From contig ML677341.1 of the NCBI GenBank assembly GCA_007922305.1, positions 71,992,690 to 72,056,689 on the forward strand: 64,000 bases of DNA, written 5' to 3'. Below the pieces are notes generated by a model. That model was not told the origin of the DNA. It ran no database searches and saw only the letters and a program-made list of their open reading frames with translations. How positions within the stretch are numbered: the stretch's first letter is position 1; the number at the start of each line of letters is the position of its first letter. This document shows, piece by piece, positions 35,491 through 46,984 of this stretch. Source of the DNA: Dermatemys mawii (lineage: Eukaryota > Chordata > Testudines > Dermatemydidae). A program made the position numbers and the translations under genes.

Positions 35491-36554
35491 ACCCTAGGTT
35501 CCTTTGTGGAAATGTACTGTTTACGGCCTCTTCCATAGCTTCACTTAACTGTGTTGTTCGACTGATTATATTCCAGTCTGAGGGGAGAATGAATTGTTTG
35601 AGAGATGGAAATGGGATACTGAGCCTGTGAAATGAGTTGCTGGATCTCAGTCCACTTCCTTACGTGTCCATATCACAAAAAACATCACAGTTGACACTAC
35701 TTGGCCATGCTGTTGACAGTGTCATCTGAGGCAAAGAACTGAATAGGTCTGAATTCTATTCTCAACTCAGAGGTGTTTCGTCCTGGGTCAGGGTTCAGAG
35801 ACATTGTCATGTGGAGAAATGGAGAAAGGGGGCAGGTTATGGGGATTTTTCACTGCCTCTGCTCATGCCGTACCTGTTTTGAGGATTAAAGGGGGATTTC
35901 AGTCTCTGAGGACTGTCAGTCTGGCACCTTTCACCAGTGCCAAATCCATTTATGTTCAGACAAAGAAGCACACAAGGCAATTTCCCAGTGATTACAGATC
36001 AGAGGGCACCAGAAGACAGCTGTGAATATGAACCTCTCCAGGTCCTCATGTAGACCCCAGGATTAGTTCTTGCCCATCACTTCCTCCTCCTGAGGCTGCT
36101 GCAGCCACCACATAGGAGATTAACAAGGGGGTCATATTTACGCTTACAAGAGGAGCTGCTGTGTGATTATGGGTCTATTTAAAATCCTCCGGGCAGCTGC
36201 AGTACATAATAACAAATCAGCAGGAGGGAGAGAGGGAGGGAAAGAAGGAGAAGTGAAGGAGGAGGGAGTCAGGAATTTCAGGGATTGTCTTTGAAAAATT
36301 GACTACCAAAAAATGGCAGGGGTGCAGTCAAGTTAAAGATGCCCCCTGCAGAGATAGACACACACAGAGGGAGAGACAGAGTGTGAGAGAGAGGCAGACA
36401 CTGGAGGAACATACTGAAGAGGGGGATTTAAGAGCTTGGAAAGGAAAACTGCCAGACCCGAAATGGATGACATCACACCCTCAACCCACTCATTCCAGAG
36501 GGCTCAGTCACACGCCATTGGGCACCTGTCCTAGCTTCTTGAAGTCAGAGGTGT

Positions 36555-36800
36555 TACAATGAGACAATATTATTAGAGCTTCCAGTCCAACCTGCGCATG
36601 CCACAAAAATACACACACACCCCAACCACACACACAAAGATTACTCCCTACAATACACACCCCCGGGTCTTGTTCAGTCCCATTTTGAATGAGACATAAG
36701 CAATAGGGCTGCCACGACTTCCCTTGGGAGACTATTCCACCATCTGAATTTAAAACAAGAAGAAATCCTTCCTCATACAGTGTAAAGTCAAACTTTGGGT
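36555..36800 (-). mobile_element. Old CR1 LINE fragment with CA-rich interruption
   Basis: CTTCCAGTCCAACCTGCGCA, a (CA)-rich stretch at 36608-36660, then TTCCCTTGGGAGACTATTCC and AAATCCTTCCTCATACAG are CR1 3'-region motifs in inverted order. It is strongly diverged. Confidence 0.6.
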
Positions 36801-37444
36801 CTCCCCGCTAAATAAAAAGCATAAAGCACCAGTTCCCTCAGCACCTTTCCCAGGCTTTTTCTTCGGGTGCCTCCATCACCAGAAAAAATGGTGTCACCAC
36901 ATGCAGGAGACAAGGAGAACATCTTTCCAGTTCCAGTCTCCACCTGGGCTCCAAGAATCTTCACAGCCCTGGCAGGCTGGTAAAAGGAGCTGTACCATCA
37001 CCTCTCCTCAGCTGGTGACTGCTAAGCAACATTGGGTCTGGCCACAGCTTTAGGTAGGTGACCTCCAGAGAAACATCAACTGATGCAGGCAGCAATGGTG
37101 CCCATAATTCCATAGGTTAATTCTTCCCTCTGAATCTGTGCTAAATGCAAGTCCCAGTATGGTAGTGGGGGCTCCTGTGCTGCTGAGTGAGAAACCAAGA
37201 TCGTGACCATCTGTTGTCATTAAAAATTGCAGGTCAACTTTTAATAGCGGGATCAGGAACATTCATTCTCCTTTGTGTTTCAGACAAATTCCAGTTTGGG
37301 CAATAACACTCTCCCTGCCTAATCATCCTTCAGTTTGAACTAGCTATCTTATTCGTCTTGCTCCAGTTTGGACAGGCTGGGAAGTGCTTCCTTGTCCTTT
37401 CATCAGCTGCTGCATTCCAGACAAAGTGACTGCATTTCACTGAT

Positions 37445-37505
37445 GGCTGGGTAACGGGCTGTAAAATGCTTGAGGATCCTTTCAGGTGAAAGGTGCTAGG
37501 GCAAT
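37445..37505. repeat. Old dispersed repeat fragment (AAATGCTTGAGGATCC)
   Basis: GGGCTGTAAAATGCTTGAGG, then ATCCTTTCAGGTGAAAGGTG and CTAGGGCAATG. Related to 1885-2015. Confidence 0.5.
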
Positions 37506-39202
37506 GTCAATCAGAGCAGTCCACATTCCTTCTCCAAGATTATCCTGTGTGACCCCTTCTTGTCCCTCTTCTCCCTTCCCAACAATCACTGCGCTCCCTT
37601 TTCCAGCACCAGAAACTGAGTGTAACCCGACAGGGAAGGAGTTTCTCACTAGGATGAGATTTACCTCGATTTCCATCAGTGAATGAGAGAGGAAAAAAAT
37701 GTCCAAATTAAGCTGCTTGATTACTGAAATTAATCTTGTCACTTAGTGTCCCTGTTCCACAGAACGGGGCCTTTGATTAGCCTCCTTGTTTCGGAATATT
37801 ACAAGCAGACATTTATTAAGCAGAAGGCAATTCCTCCAGACAAGGAAGGGAGGGGGGAAAGGGACAGCTGATTCCTGAGGGAAGACTGCATGTTAACGAC
37901 AGGGCCCCAGCTTTGCCTCCATCATAGTGAGACGGGAAGGGGAGGAAGGCTGTTCTGAGAACACTGCTAGAAGCCCCTGAGGATTTTCCCCTTGTATTTC
38001 CCCTCTCCCCCACCCCCTCAAGGTATTACTAAATCCCATTCTGCTGTTAGGAACATGGGCTTGGTGTTTATAAGGTGGCAATTCTTACAGCTGATTATCA
38101 CTATTATTACTACAAACATCAAATAGTAGGTGTGTGGTCCTTTCTCCATGGCCTCAGTTGAGCTCTAACCTGTAGGCAAGGCTGAAACTGGAGAGGGGAA
38201 AAAGACCAGTAAAGGAAACCACAGCCTTAATGCAGGAGCTGCTAGATAAAGCAGAGGATTGAGGGTATATTGCTATGCCTGGAAAACAATCCTCAAAAGG
38301 ACTGAGGGGAAAGGCAACCAAGTGGTGTTTAGGCAGAATTCATTTGTACTCAGGCCAGGTTTGCCTTCATCCCCGAATCTGACCCCAGGTTCTAAAACCC
38401 TAGGCTATGTTCTAGCTGACGACATGACTTCAGAGAGGCAAGTAGTGGGGATTGAGTCAATGCATTCATGCATTCGACAAAAGTAAGCTAAGAGAGAAAG
38501 TGCAAAATGCAGTAACTCTCACCAGTGGAACACAGTGCTCTATCTGAGCTGAACCTCCCTTGAGAAGTACGTCACCATAACTAGAGAATTATGAAGGCAC
38601 AAGGGAGTTTGAGTGGCACTATTGGGGAATCCTGTACTATCTACTGAGGGTGGGGCACAGAGGAGGTAGGGGACTGGAATCAGCTGCTGGGGAGGGGCTT
38701 CAGCAGAAAGTCTGGGAGAGAGAAGCAAGGTGGGCAGGGAAGAGGAAGGATGAATAAGACCTCCCAATGTTCAGATAAGCTTATCTGAACTGAACTCCTG
38801 GTCCTTTTGAGGTTCTCCCTTCACTAATTTCAGGTCACTCACCATTTTTATAAAGCTGTCTGCATTGTAGCACTTCTGTCACATGCTCCAGCTCCCAGAC
38901 CCTTCTTCCTGTCCCTCCACTTGAGGCTTGAATGGAACATGGCAAAAAAGAGGGCAGCAAGGAACATACAGGCTTTCATACAGCAAGCTGAGATTTGGAA
39001 AAAGATGACTATGAGGACGCCAGATTGAAGTGTGTAATGTTTACAGGGATGCAAGGAAACGGGGTACAACAAAACAGTCGGAGAAGGTAACAGGCTCAGA
39101 TATGCCGTCACTAAGACCCTGGGCAACTAGGAGGCAGCACCTTTCTCGTTAAGTACATCCACTGTCCTGGGGCAGGGAAGCACCCACTCTAGGAACCTGA
39201 TC

Positions 39203-39272
39203 CAGCACCTGTCAAAGTCAATGGAAAGATTCCCACTGCCTTCAGTGGGCTTTGGATCAGACCTTAAGTGCA
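39203..39272. repeat. Dispersed repeat copy (pair with 10138-10200)
   Basis: CCTGTCAAAGTCAATGGAAA, then CTTCAGTGGGCTTTGGATCA. Same orientation as the 10138 copy. Confidence 0.55.
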
Positions 39273-40929
39273 GCCATATGCAATGTCTCAGCATTGTCTC
39301 TCTCTGTTCCCTGCTGCCTGTTACAATATCTTGACTGAACAGTGTTAGAGAGGAATCGCCAGGCTGCCTCACAGGCCACATGCTGCTATGTCACGTCATC
39401 TTCTCACAGCTTCTGTCCCTGTACAATTATAACAAAGCTCTCATTAAAACCACCTCCTGTTTCTCAGCCTTACAATGGCCTTCCCCTGGACTGACATTAT
39501 ACAGTTAGCACAACAGTTTTAAGCTAGCCCAAGTGTGTTGAGTGTATGTGCACCACTGACTCCTTCAGGAGTGTGATGGATCTGCTAAAATGTCACAATT
39601 TTCTTCTAGCTGGGGTCAGAGTTCAAAATCTGGAGTCACTGCTTCAAAATCTTTATGAGAATAGTATTTGAGTATTATGATTGAAAATTCACAACAAATC
39701 ATTTGTCATATGACAGACATTCCATGAGCAGATCACCAATTCCCTGGTGACCAATTTGCAACCCATTTTTTAGGAACTTTCATGCCAGTAAAACTTGTTT
39801 GCACACATTTGCAGAAAGGGAATGCACAATGTTTACAAGCATGGCACAATAAATTCATCTGGTAGCTGGAGTGAATATTCCTAGACAGTTTCTTGCCACA
39901 TTCACCAACTTCTAATGCTGACAGTGAACTATAATGATTTCCAATAGATGGAGAACATGACAGCCAGGTAAGCACAATACCCTGGCTGTTCAGTAAGCCA
40001 AATCTAGAGTGATCACTGTGTCTGTCTCTCTCTCGCCCCACACCTTAGGATAATTTATCTTCGGTCCCTTTACAGAATAAACTCTAAATCCAGTGCCGCT
40101 CTTATCTTCACTTCTGTACTATGTCACTTATGATCTTGTATGTTTATGTGCATGTGTGTTCATATACATTTATGTGCCTTCAGATTAAATGTCCTGCACA
40201 AACTGGGCATAGGCACTGAACCAAAAGGTCATACTGACAACTCCGCCACACTCACCAGGGCAGGTGAAATGAGATCTCCAAGGAGTGTATGGGAGACCCT
40301 AAGGATGCTGACAGATCCTAGGGAATTTCAGAGTTTACTTTGTTTTAAATAAATGTGAAAGGTGCCTGGCTGGCCGGTCTGGAGTCTAACGTCTTCTCTA
40401 TACCCCAGGACAGGTACAGCATGAAAAGCAGAAGGGCAAGTGGGTATGGGAGATCATTTCCCCATGAACCATTCAATCCATGGCCTCCCCTCTCAGAATA
40501 GCAGAAGGTGATTAGACACCATTGTGATGTGCTTTTTATGATGAGGACACTTGCTCACTATACTCTTAACTAGATCATCAAGAAGTTTCACACAGGCAAA
40601 CTAACTCTCTGGTGGTTATGGCTTTGACTGGACTGGGACAAATGAGCTACAGCTGAAAGGACTTTGTGTCTGTTATGGAACCCTGACCCATCTTCCTCCT
40701 CCCTACAACAGTGACTTTAGCAAGTCTGCCCTGTATTCTGCAGCCTCAGTGCTCGCAGCACAGTTAGAGACATGCATTTGTTTTGGTCTCTAAAATGCAA
40801 TGCTGTGGCTTCACAGTCCCACTATTTCACCCTGCAAGAGAAATACAGATAAGAGAAAGGCAAAGGTTGGGCTTGGGGCATCATACAGTACAAATGTCCA
40901 CATGCTTTTATCCAAACTCGTCCATACCT

Positions 40930-41275
40930 ACCCAGTCTGGTAGTCTATAACATTTTGCATTTTATGGCACTTATCAGAGGACCTCAAAGCACTTTCCAAA
41001 CATTATTGAGTTAAGCTTCATAGTGAGCCCAGTCCCAGAAGAGCTTGATCATACTTGCCAATAAAGTCAGAGAGACATTCAACACCTTGCAGGATTAGGC
41101 TTTGCATTCTTGGGAGGGAGGGATCTTATTATCATCACCATTGTACAGATGAAGAGACTGATGGCCAGAGAACTCAGAGTTTGCACAGGTTCCCATGGAA
41201 AAACAGTGGCAGAACTGGAAAGAGAAGAACCAAGGTCTCCTCATTCGAAATGCCTTACTTTATCCACTAGGCCTC
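40930..41275 (-). repeat. Composite of old repeat and MIR-like tail
   Basis: ATCAGAGGACCTCAAAGCAC followed by TTTCCAAACATT (40974-41005) is a common sauropsid block. After it, TATTATCATCACCATTGTACAGATGAAGAG-type sequence (41127-41157) and CCAAGGTCTCC (41230) give the inverted MIR order. The same composite arrangement is seen at 63675-63885. Confidence 0.55.
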
Positions 41276-42659
41276 ATTTCCTGCCCAACTAGTACACAGA
41301 GATGCTTTTCTTGTGAGATTTCCATTGCTTCCTGGTCACAGCAATGATATTGCAATGATTTCAGCATCTGAATCCAGACTGAGCTCAGCAGAATGGATAC
41401 AATAAAAAACTAGACTCCAGAGCCGACCATTTTCTTGAACCTTCAGAGTTATTCAAAGGGGCCCAGCTGGGTTTCTGACCACTAGTTTGGGGTAAGTTGT
41501 AATTATATCGGAACTTCTTTGCCACTGATCTCCCTACTCGAGAGACAGAGTGACAGGGGGGAAATGAGTGGAATGAGGCAGTCTGTTCTGATGAAGAGTC
41601 AACAGGATTGGATTTTTTTTCTTTGTACCAAGGCTGTATGAAGCATTGAAATTCCATTCTGAGAAGCAGCAAGCGGCAGAACCTGGTTTCCATAGCACTG
41701 CCATGGAAACGGCTCTCTGTGAATCTGTGCCTTCAGGCCCCTTTGCAACTGAAGCATCTCTCTCTCTCCCCCAACTCCCACCTCCACATCACATGTCCCC
41801 CTGCCTTTGAATGATTAAAGGGTACAATACACTGGAAAAGTGGGGGCCTATTTGGTCCATTCCTGGATACTAGTGCACAACAGTGTCTTCGAAAGACAGG
41901 AAAAGAATGAGTATGATTTATTTTTCCTTTATATTAAAGAAAAATCTAAGGTTAAAAATCCCATCTTAAAACTGCACACATGAAATCTTGCCTAGTAATA
42001 TAGTAAGGCACAAACCCAGCAATCTCATGCACTGGGTTCTTTTATCTTCCTTTGTCTGCCTGGAACACTAGTTTCCAAAAGTGAAGGATTTAATTAACTG
42101 TTAGAGTGCAGAACAGACTCCCCCTTAATCTTCTCTTTTGTTTTTGGTTTCCATCCCATGGCTTAGGTTTAAAAAAAAAATCTTGACATGAATCTCCATG
42201 AAATGGATGGAAAAGTCACATAAGGGAGGTGTGCACTGGTGCTGCAAGATTCACCCCATTTCCTCCATATGCCCCCTCTGACCACTTTGGGGAGTTAATT
42301 AACACAACAGATGTACAAGGGGCTGGCACTTGGCATGCTGATAGGCATTCTAGCATTACTAGATGTACACTCAGTGGTGATGAACTTGTCAGCTCCACTG
42401 GTCAATGGGCCGGAGACTGCTGAGCATTTTCATAGGCAGTCCGTAATGGCCTGTGTCATGTCATGGAATTTTACTTGTGGCTCTCAGATTCCAGCTCTTC
42501 CACCTAGCAGCATGGTGCACCGATTGCAGGACCACCAGACAATCCCATCGCACATTTTTTTCATTCCTAATACCCTGACTTTTGCACGTAGTATCATAAA
42601 AGCTGCCACTAAACCTGCTACCTCGACACCTTATCTCTGGGTAACCTCTTTGGCAAACC

Positions 42660-43275
42660 CAAATTGAACTACCATCTTTATGCAGGCAACTCACAGATTT
42701 ACCTGTGTACTTCAGATCTGTCTTCTTCTGTCCATACTAAAATGTCTGCTTGTCTCTCTGACATCTTGTAAATTTCTAGCCATTAGCTTAAGCTCAATAT
42801 AGTTGAAACAGAGCTCAGAGCTTTACCTTCAAAGCTCTTCCACCACCTTCTTTCAGAATCACTGTTGACAATACCATCTCACCTGTCACTCACGTCCATA
42901 ACTTGACCATCACCTTCCACTCAGACCTCTCTCTGGTTTCTCACATGCCAAATTTAAATCTTACAGACGATTTCAGCATAACGTCTCTATGATGCAGCTT
43001 TTCCTATCTATCCACATGGCTAAGACTTTCATCCAGGCTCCCATCATCTCGCATCTTGATTACTGCAACATCCTTCTTTTGGCCTTGACGAATGCAATCT
43101 TGCCCCAATCACAGCCATTCCGAATGCAGCTGCAAAGATAATTTTCCTATCCCATCACTTTGACCATGTTGCTCCTGTCTTTGCAGCCCTCTAACACCCC
43201 CTTCTTTGTAGCATTAAACATAAGCTGTTTGTCTTCACTTTTAAGAATGTGAAGGACTATCCCCACCTGACCTAT
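42660..43275 (+). pseudogene. L2-like LINE ORF2 relic (reverse transcriptase C-terminal part)
   Basis: Plus-strand translation in shifting frames gives YAGNSQIYLCTSDLSS, where the YADD active site has become YAGN. Further on are SHMPNLN, SRILITATSFF and NAAAKIIFLSHHFDHVAPV, which correspond in order to the C-terminal part of an L2-type LINE reverse transcriptase. At least three frame changes and several stops break it. The copy resumes after the LTR-like insert at 43599. Confidence 0.75.
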
Positions 43276-43598
43276 TATAGCATATTGAAAACTGTGACAA
43301 TTACAAGCTGTCATTTTAAATCCTGGCCCTGCTTGCAGGGCTGGGGGTTCAGTAGGGAAGTGTGCAGTCTGGGCCTAGCAGCAGTCCGGGCCTAGCAGCA
43401 GTCCTTTTGCAGACAGCCAAAGAGTGCAAGGTGAGGTGAGCTGTGTCTCTCTCTTTTAGGGAGCAGCCTGTTTTGTTCTCTCTGTTTTGTTGTTCTTCTG
43501 TGTTCTGAATTCTAAGACCTAAAGTAACATTACAACTTTCTAGCAAGAATTTTATGTTTTTATCTAATTTCTCTGATTGTTTGCTGAGCAACTCAACA
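43276..43598. mobile_element. LTR-like insert splitting the L2 relic
   Basis: The L2 reading stops at CACCTGACCTAT and resumes at CCTATTATCTCTCATTC, so about 323 bp is inserted. CCTAT (43271-43275 and 43599-43603) can be read as a 5-bp duplication, though the shared string is as long as ACCTATTAT. The insert ends CAACA and starts TATAGC, so the 5' TG is not intact under this reading. A 21-bp block, AGTCYGGGCCTAGCAGC-like, is tandemly duplicated near 43368-43402. The solo-LTR call is tentative. Confidence 0.5.
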
Positions 43599-44052
43599 CC
43601 TATTATCTCTCATTCAGTATCAAGAGCTTGACTCCTGCCTCTGATCGGCCCATGATGCCAGCCTCCATCGCCCACTTGTTACATTTTCAAACAAGCCTTT
43701 GTGCTTTCTCTCAGGCTGCCTCTCACGCATCAACTTCCTCAAAACTAACTCATTCCCCTCCTTAGAACTCTCCTTTGCTGTGATGCCTGCAAAAATCTTG
43801 ACAATGGTTAGGCTGCTGGTGAGCTGAAACCACTGCCTGTCACGCTGAGTGATACGCTCTCATTGTTTCCTTGTACTCCCCCATCTTTCTATATCCAGCT
43901 GTTGTCTCTAATCTTATACGTAGATTAGAAACTCTTTGAGCCAAGGACCATCATTCTGTTCTGTGTTTGTACAGCTCCTACCACCACCAGGTCTTGACCC
44001 TTAACTATAGCACCTACGCGTTATAAAATAATGAAATAAATAATAATACACA
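43599..44052 (+). repeat. L2-like LINE 3' portion and 3' end
   Basis: It continues the relic: GCCAGCCTCCATCGCCCACT, then GAAACTCTTTGAGCCAAGGA, TTCTGTGTTTGTACAGCTCC, ending GTTATAAAATAATGAAATAA. This is the order of L2-type 3' ends in sauropsids. Confidence 0.75.
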
Positions 44053-45183
44053 AATGCAGCAGCATCACTAATCCAGTCCACAAGTCTCTCTTCTTTAAGA
44101 GGCTTCAGTACTGGTGAGAGACAATGGATTGACAGCCTGGGTGACAGAAATCCTCTACTTGGCCTCAGAAAAGGTATAGCACAGACAGCGGCAGTGCAGA
44201 TTTCCTGCACACACTGCACTATCTGCCTATATACCTCAGCCCTGTTCTGAAGAGACCATGTCTAGAGGTGAAGAACAGTTGAGTTTCCCCATGGCCAACT
44301 CAGTCTTTGGTCTCTGCTGAGGTGGGCAAAAAGGGGATGTTACTCCACCAGCAGAAAGTGTTCCTAATCTCTGGAGATTCAGCCCCCATGAGATCTGCTC
44401 TGTATAAAGGAATCCTTAGGTAGAATAGACACACTATAACAGCTCATACACCATGAACCACTTCCTGCAGCTGGCATGGCAGAGGGCACAACCAGGAAGG
44501 AGGAGGCCTTACCCAGGCTTCTGTATCTTCCAGCTATCCTCTGCTGCCCTGACAGCTCCCTGGGGCTGCTGTTAGATGGCACTGAGTAGTTCAGTGTACC
44601 AGTTCAGCCTAAAGTGGCCATGGGATCAGGGAAGTGCAAAAGGACCTTTGTGTCTCTCAACTGCACCAAATGATTCTTGATCACGGCAAAGGATCTGGCC
44701 TTCGTCTCTGGGACAATGCATAGGAGTGTCCTCTTCAAGGCCACATCCTCAATGCCAGCATGCTGCAATTTTCAAGATCAACAGCGATGTCAGGAGATGC
44801 CAGCAACTAATGGCCCTGTTGAGAGGATTACTCCAGATACACATAGAAGATTGGATGCCAATAGTAGATGGTTCCACATTGCTGTAGACACACTGGGGCC
44901 AGGTATGACTAACACCAGAAGAGTGTTATGTGGCAAACTTCACAAGATAGTTGCAGGATCTAGTTCATTTCAAGGTTGTGACAAACCTCTAGCCATTCAT
45001 AATATTAATTAACAGCAGTGACCTAGACCAAACAGCCCCTTGGATGCCGAGTTTGCTCATTCATTTGAGATATAAAACTGTTGCAGAACACACACCAGGG
45101 AAATTCCTAGTGGTGTCTGACCCCTAGTTGAAGAGCCCTGTTGATCACATTTTCCAGAGACTTGTGGTGCTATAGAAGCACAA

Positions 45184-45760
45184 GTGGTTGCTGCTTTGAA
45201 TGGTCTGCCATCCTCATCACAGACGCTAGAACGGATTCCAGTGGCCACTAATGCAGACCATATCCCTGTCGATATGACATATTTGGCCCATTTATTTGTC
45301 AATCAGTCTCACACCTGTCCTGTCACTTCTGTGCAACGAGAGGGGAACTCCCCAAAGCAGAAGATTACCTTTGGCAATAGGAGATTAGTCCTACACTCCT
45401 TGCAGGATGATCTATTGGAAGGGATACATGAAGGATATCAACACCTCATGCAATACCAGGAACAAGCCCAGTGTTCGTGTGACAGCCCAGCACAGGGCTT
45501 GCAGGATGACAAGACGCTAACCAACGAGCCTCTCACTCCCACAACATTACTCACTAGACCTTGGGAAAGAATAGCAATAGGCCAGTGTGAGGAAAAGAAA
45601 TACCCACACAGTTGTCATTGGCAATTTTTCTAGATTTCGATACATTCTACTTCTCACTAGACTTACAAGCATATAGGTCACAACTAAGCTACACAGCATC
45701 TTTTCTCATTTGAGCATTCCAGAAGAAACAGTCACTGACTGCAGAACACAGTGGGTGACC
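45184..45760 (+). pseudogene. Ty3/Gypsy retroelement integrase relic
   Basis: One 149-codon frame (45184-45633) shows LPSSSQTLERI, then LLEGIHEGYQH, the His-containing segment ahead of the integrase core, and PLTPTTLLTRPWERIAI, the linker into the core of Ty3/Gypsy integrases. After a stop, a further frame contains SIPEETVTDCRT (about 45713-45750), where the second catalytic Asp region normally reads D-N-G. The zinc-finger cysteines are largely lost and the catalytic triad is not intact. Frameshifts and stops make it non-functional. No LTR or RT was recognised beside it. 44055-45180 holds nothing else I can identify. Confidence 0.7.
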
Positions 45761-46359
45761 CCCTGCCCCTAATAGAGTCAAGGCAAAGCGCTCATTCACT
45801 TCAGTGGGGCCAAGATTTCACTCAGGGTGTTAGCACCGAGTTCCAACACAGCCCTTCTCTGATATATGACCTGTACTTCCTCGGAGAGGAGATCCTTCCC
45901 CCTTCACTTCTTCCTCCTCCCACTCCCCTCCCCACCACCACCCATCTTCTCCAGACCCTTTGAGCACTGAAGCCTCACTTCTTGCCCACTCTCATCAAGC
46001 CCTGTTCCATACAACCCCACCAGACACAGACACAGTCATCTGCCATGGTCATTACAGCCCACAACACCCCAATGCTTCCCTGCTGCCAAATGGCTCTCCC
46101 AAAAATGTCCTACTTGCCCTCCACATAACTGTTCCCTACAGAACTCCACAGCACTCATGCTCTCCCACATGTTGTCCTTTGCCTCCCTGTGCCCCTGCTC
46201 CTACATATACCCTCATGGTACAGAGAGGAGATGTGTGCACTAGGTAGCGTGCATGTGTGAGAACACAGAGAAGATGAAAGTCATGGCTCTATTTGGGTGA
46301 GGACTTAACCCTAAAAATGGTGAGTTATGTTGCTGATACAGTTACTCAAACAACTGTAA

Positions 46360-46735
46360 CTGATATTTAACAAATATTTTTGTTTTAGAGGACATACTCA
46401 CAAATTTGTGTATATTTCATAGAGGTGGCATTTCTGTGCCATTGAAAATGTCATGGTTTTTGGAGGAAAAAAGTTAGTCCTGAACTGGGACAGGAAGTCA
46501 AACAATTTTTTTAAAATGATTCTATTTCAGGGGAACCAACATGGAATTTTTCAACTTTCTGGCTGCCACCTGGACAGCCTGGGGAACAGTTAGCTATATG
46601 GTGGGCAGGAAACCAGGCCGGTAGGTAGGATGGCTTGCCTGCTTTCTACCAAAAGTTTTAACAGAATTGACACCAAATGAACATTTTCCAATGGAAAACT
46701 GTTCCATCAGAAAATCTGTGACCAGCTCTAGTATA
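46360..46735. repeat. AT-rich repeat closed by an inverted 'AGAGCTGG' end
   Basis: It ends GAAAATCTGTGACCAGCTCTAG, the inverted form of the terminus at 1273 and 55902. Upstream are TTTTCCAATGGAAAACTGTT and AATTTTTCAACTTTC motifs of the same repeat class. The left boundary is uncertain. Confidence 0.45.
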
Positions 46736-46844
46736 TCTAAACACATTTCACCAACATTCATAAGAGTAGTGTAGCTTCAGGGTCATACACAGCTTCACAT
46801 TCACAGCCTCTTAGAATTGGTATGGTAATTTCCAACTTTTTCTG

Positions 46845-46984
46845 CTTTCTGTGTATATAAATGCATCTGATTTCTGTGTGTTCCATTCTATGCATCCAGT
46901 GAAGTGGGCTATACCCCACGAAAGCTTATGCTGAAATAAACTGGCTAGTCTCTAAGGTCCCACAAGTATTCCTCATTTTCTTTA
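46845..46984. repeat. Dispersed turtle repeat tail (CCACGAAAGCTTATG)
   Basis: CATCCAGTGAAGTGGGCTAT, ACCCCACGAAAGCTTATGCT, then TAGTCTCTAAGGTCCCACAA is a block I recognise as very abundant in turtle genomes. Family not named. Confidence 0.7.

Noticed and set aside
36299..36562. Arg/Glu-rich 87-codon frame
   Set aside because: It arises from the purine-rich simple sequence at 36340-36400.
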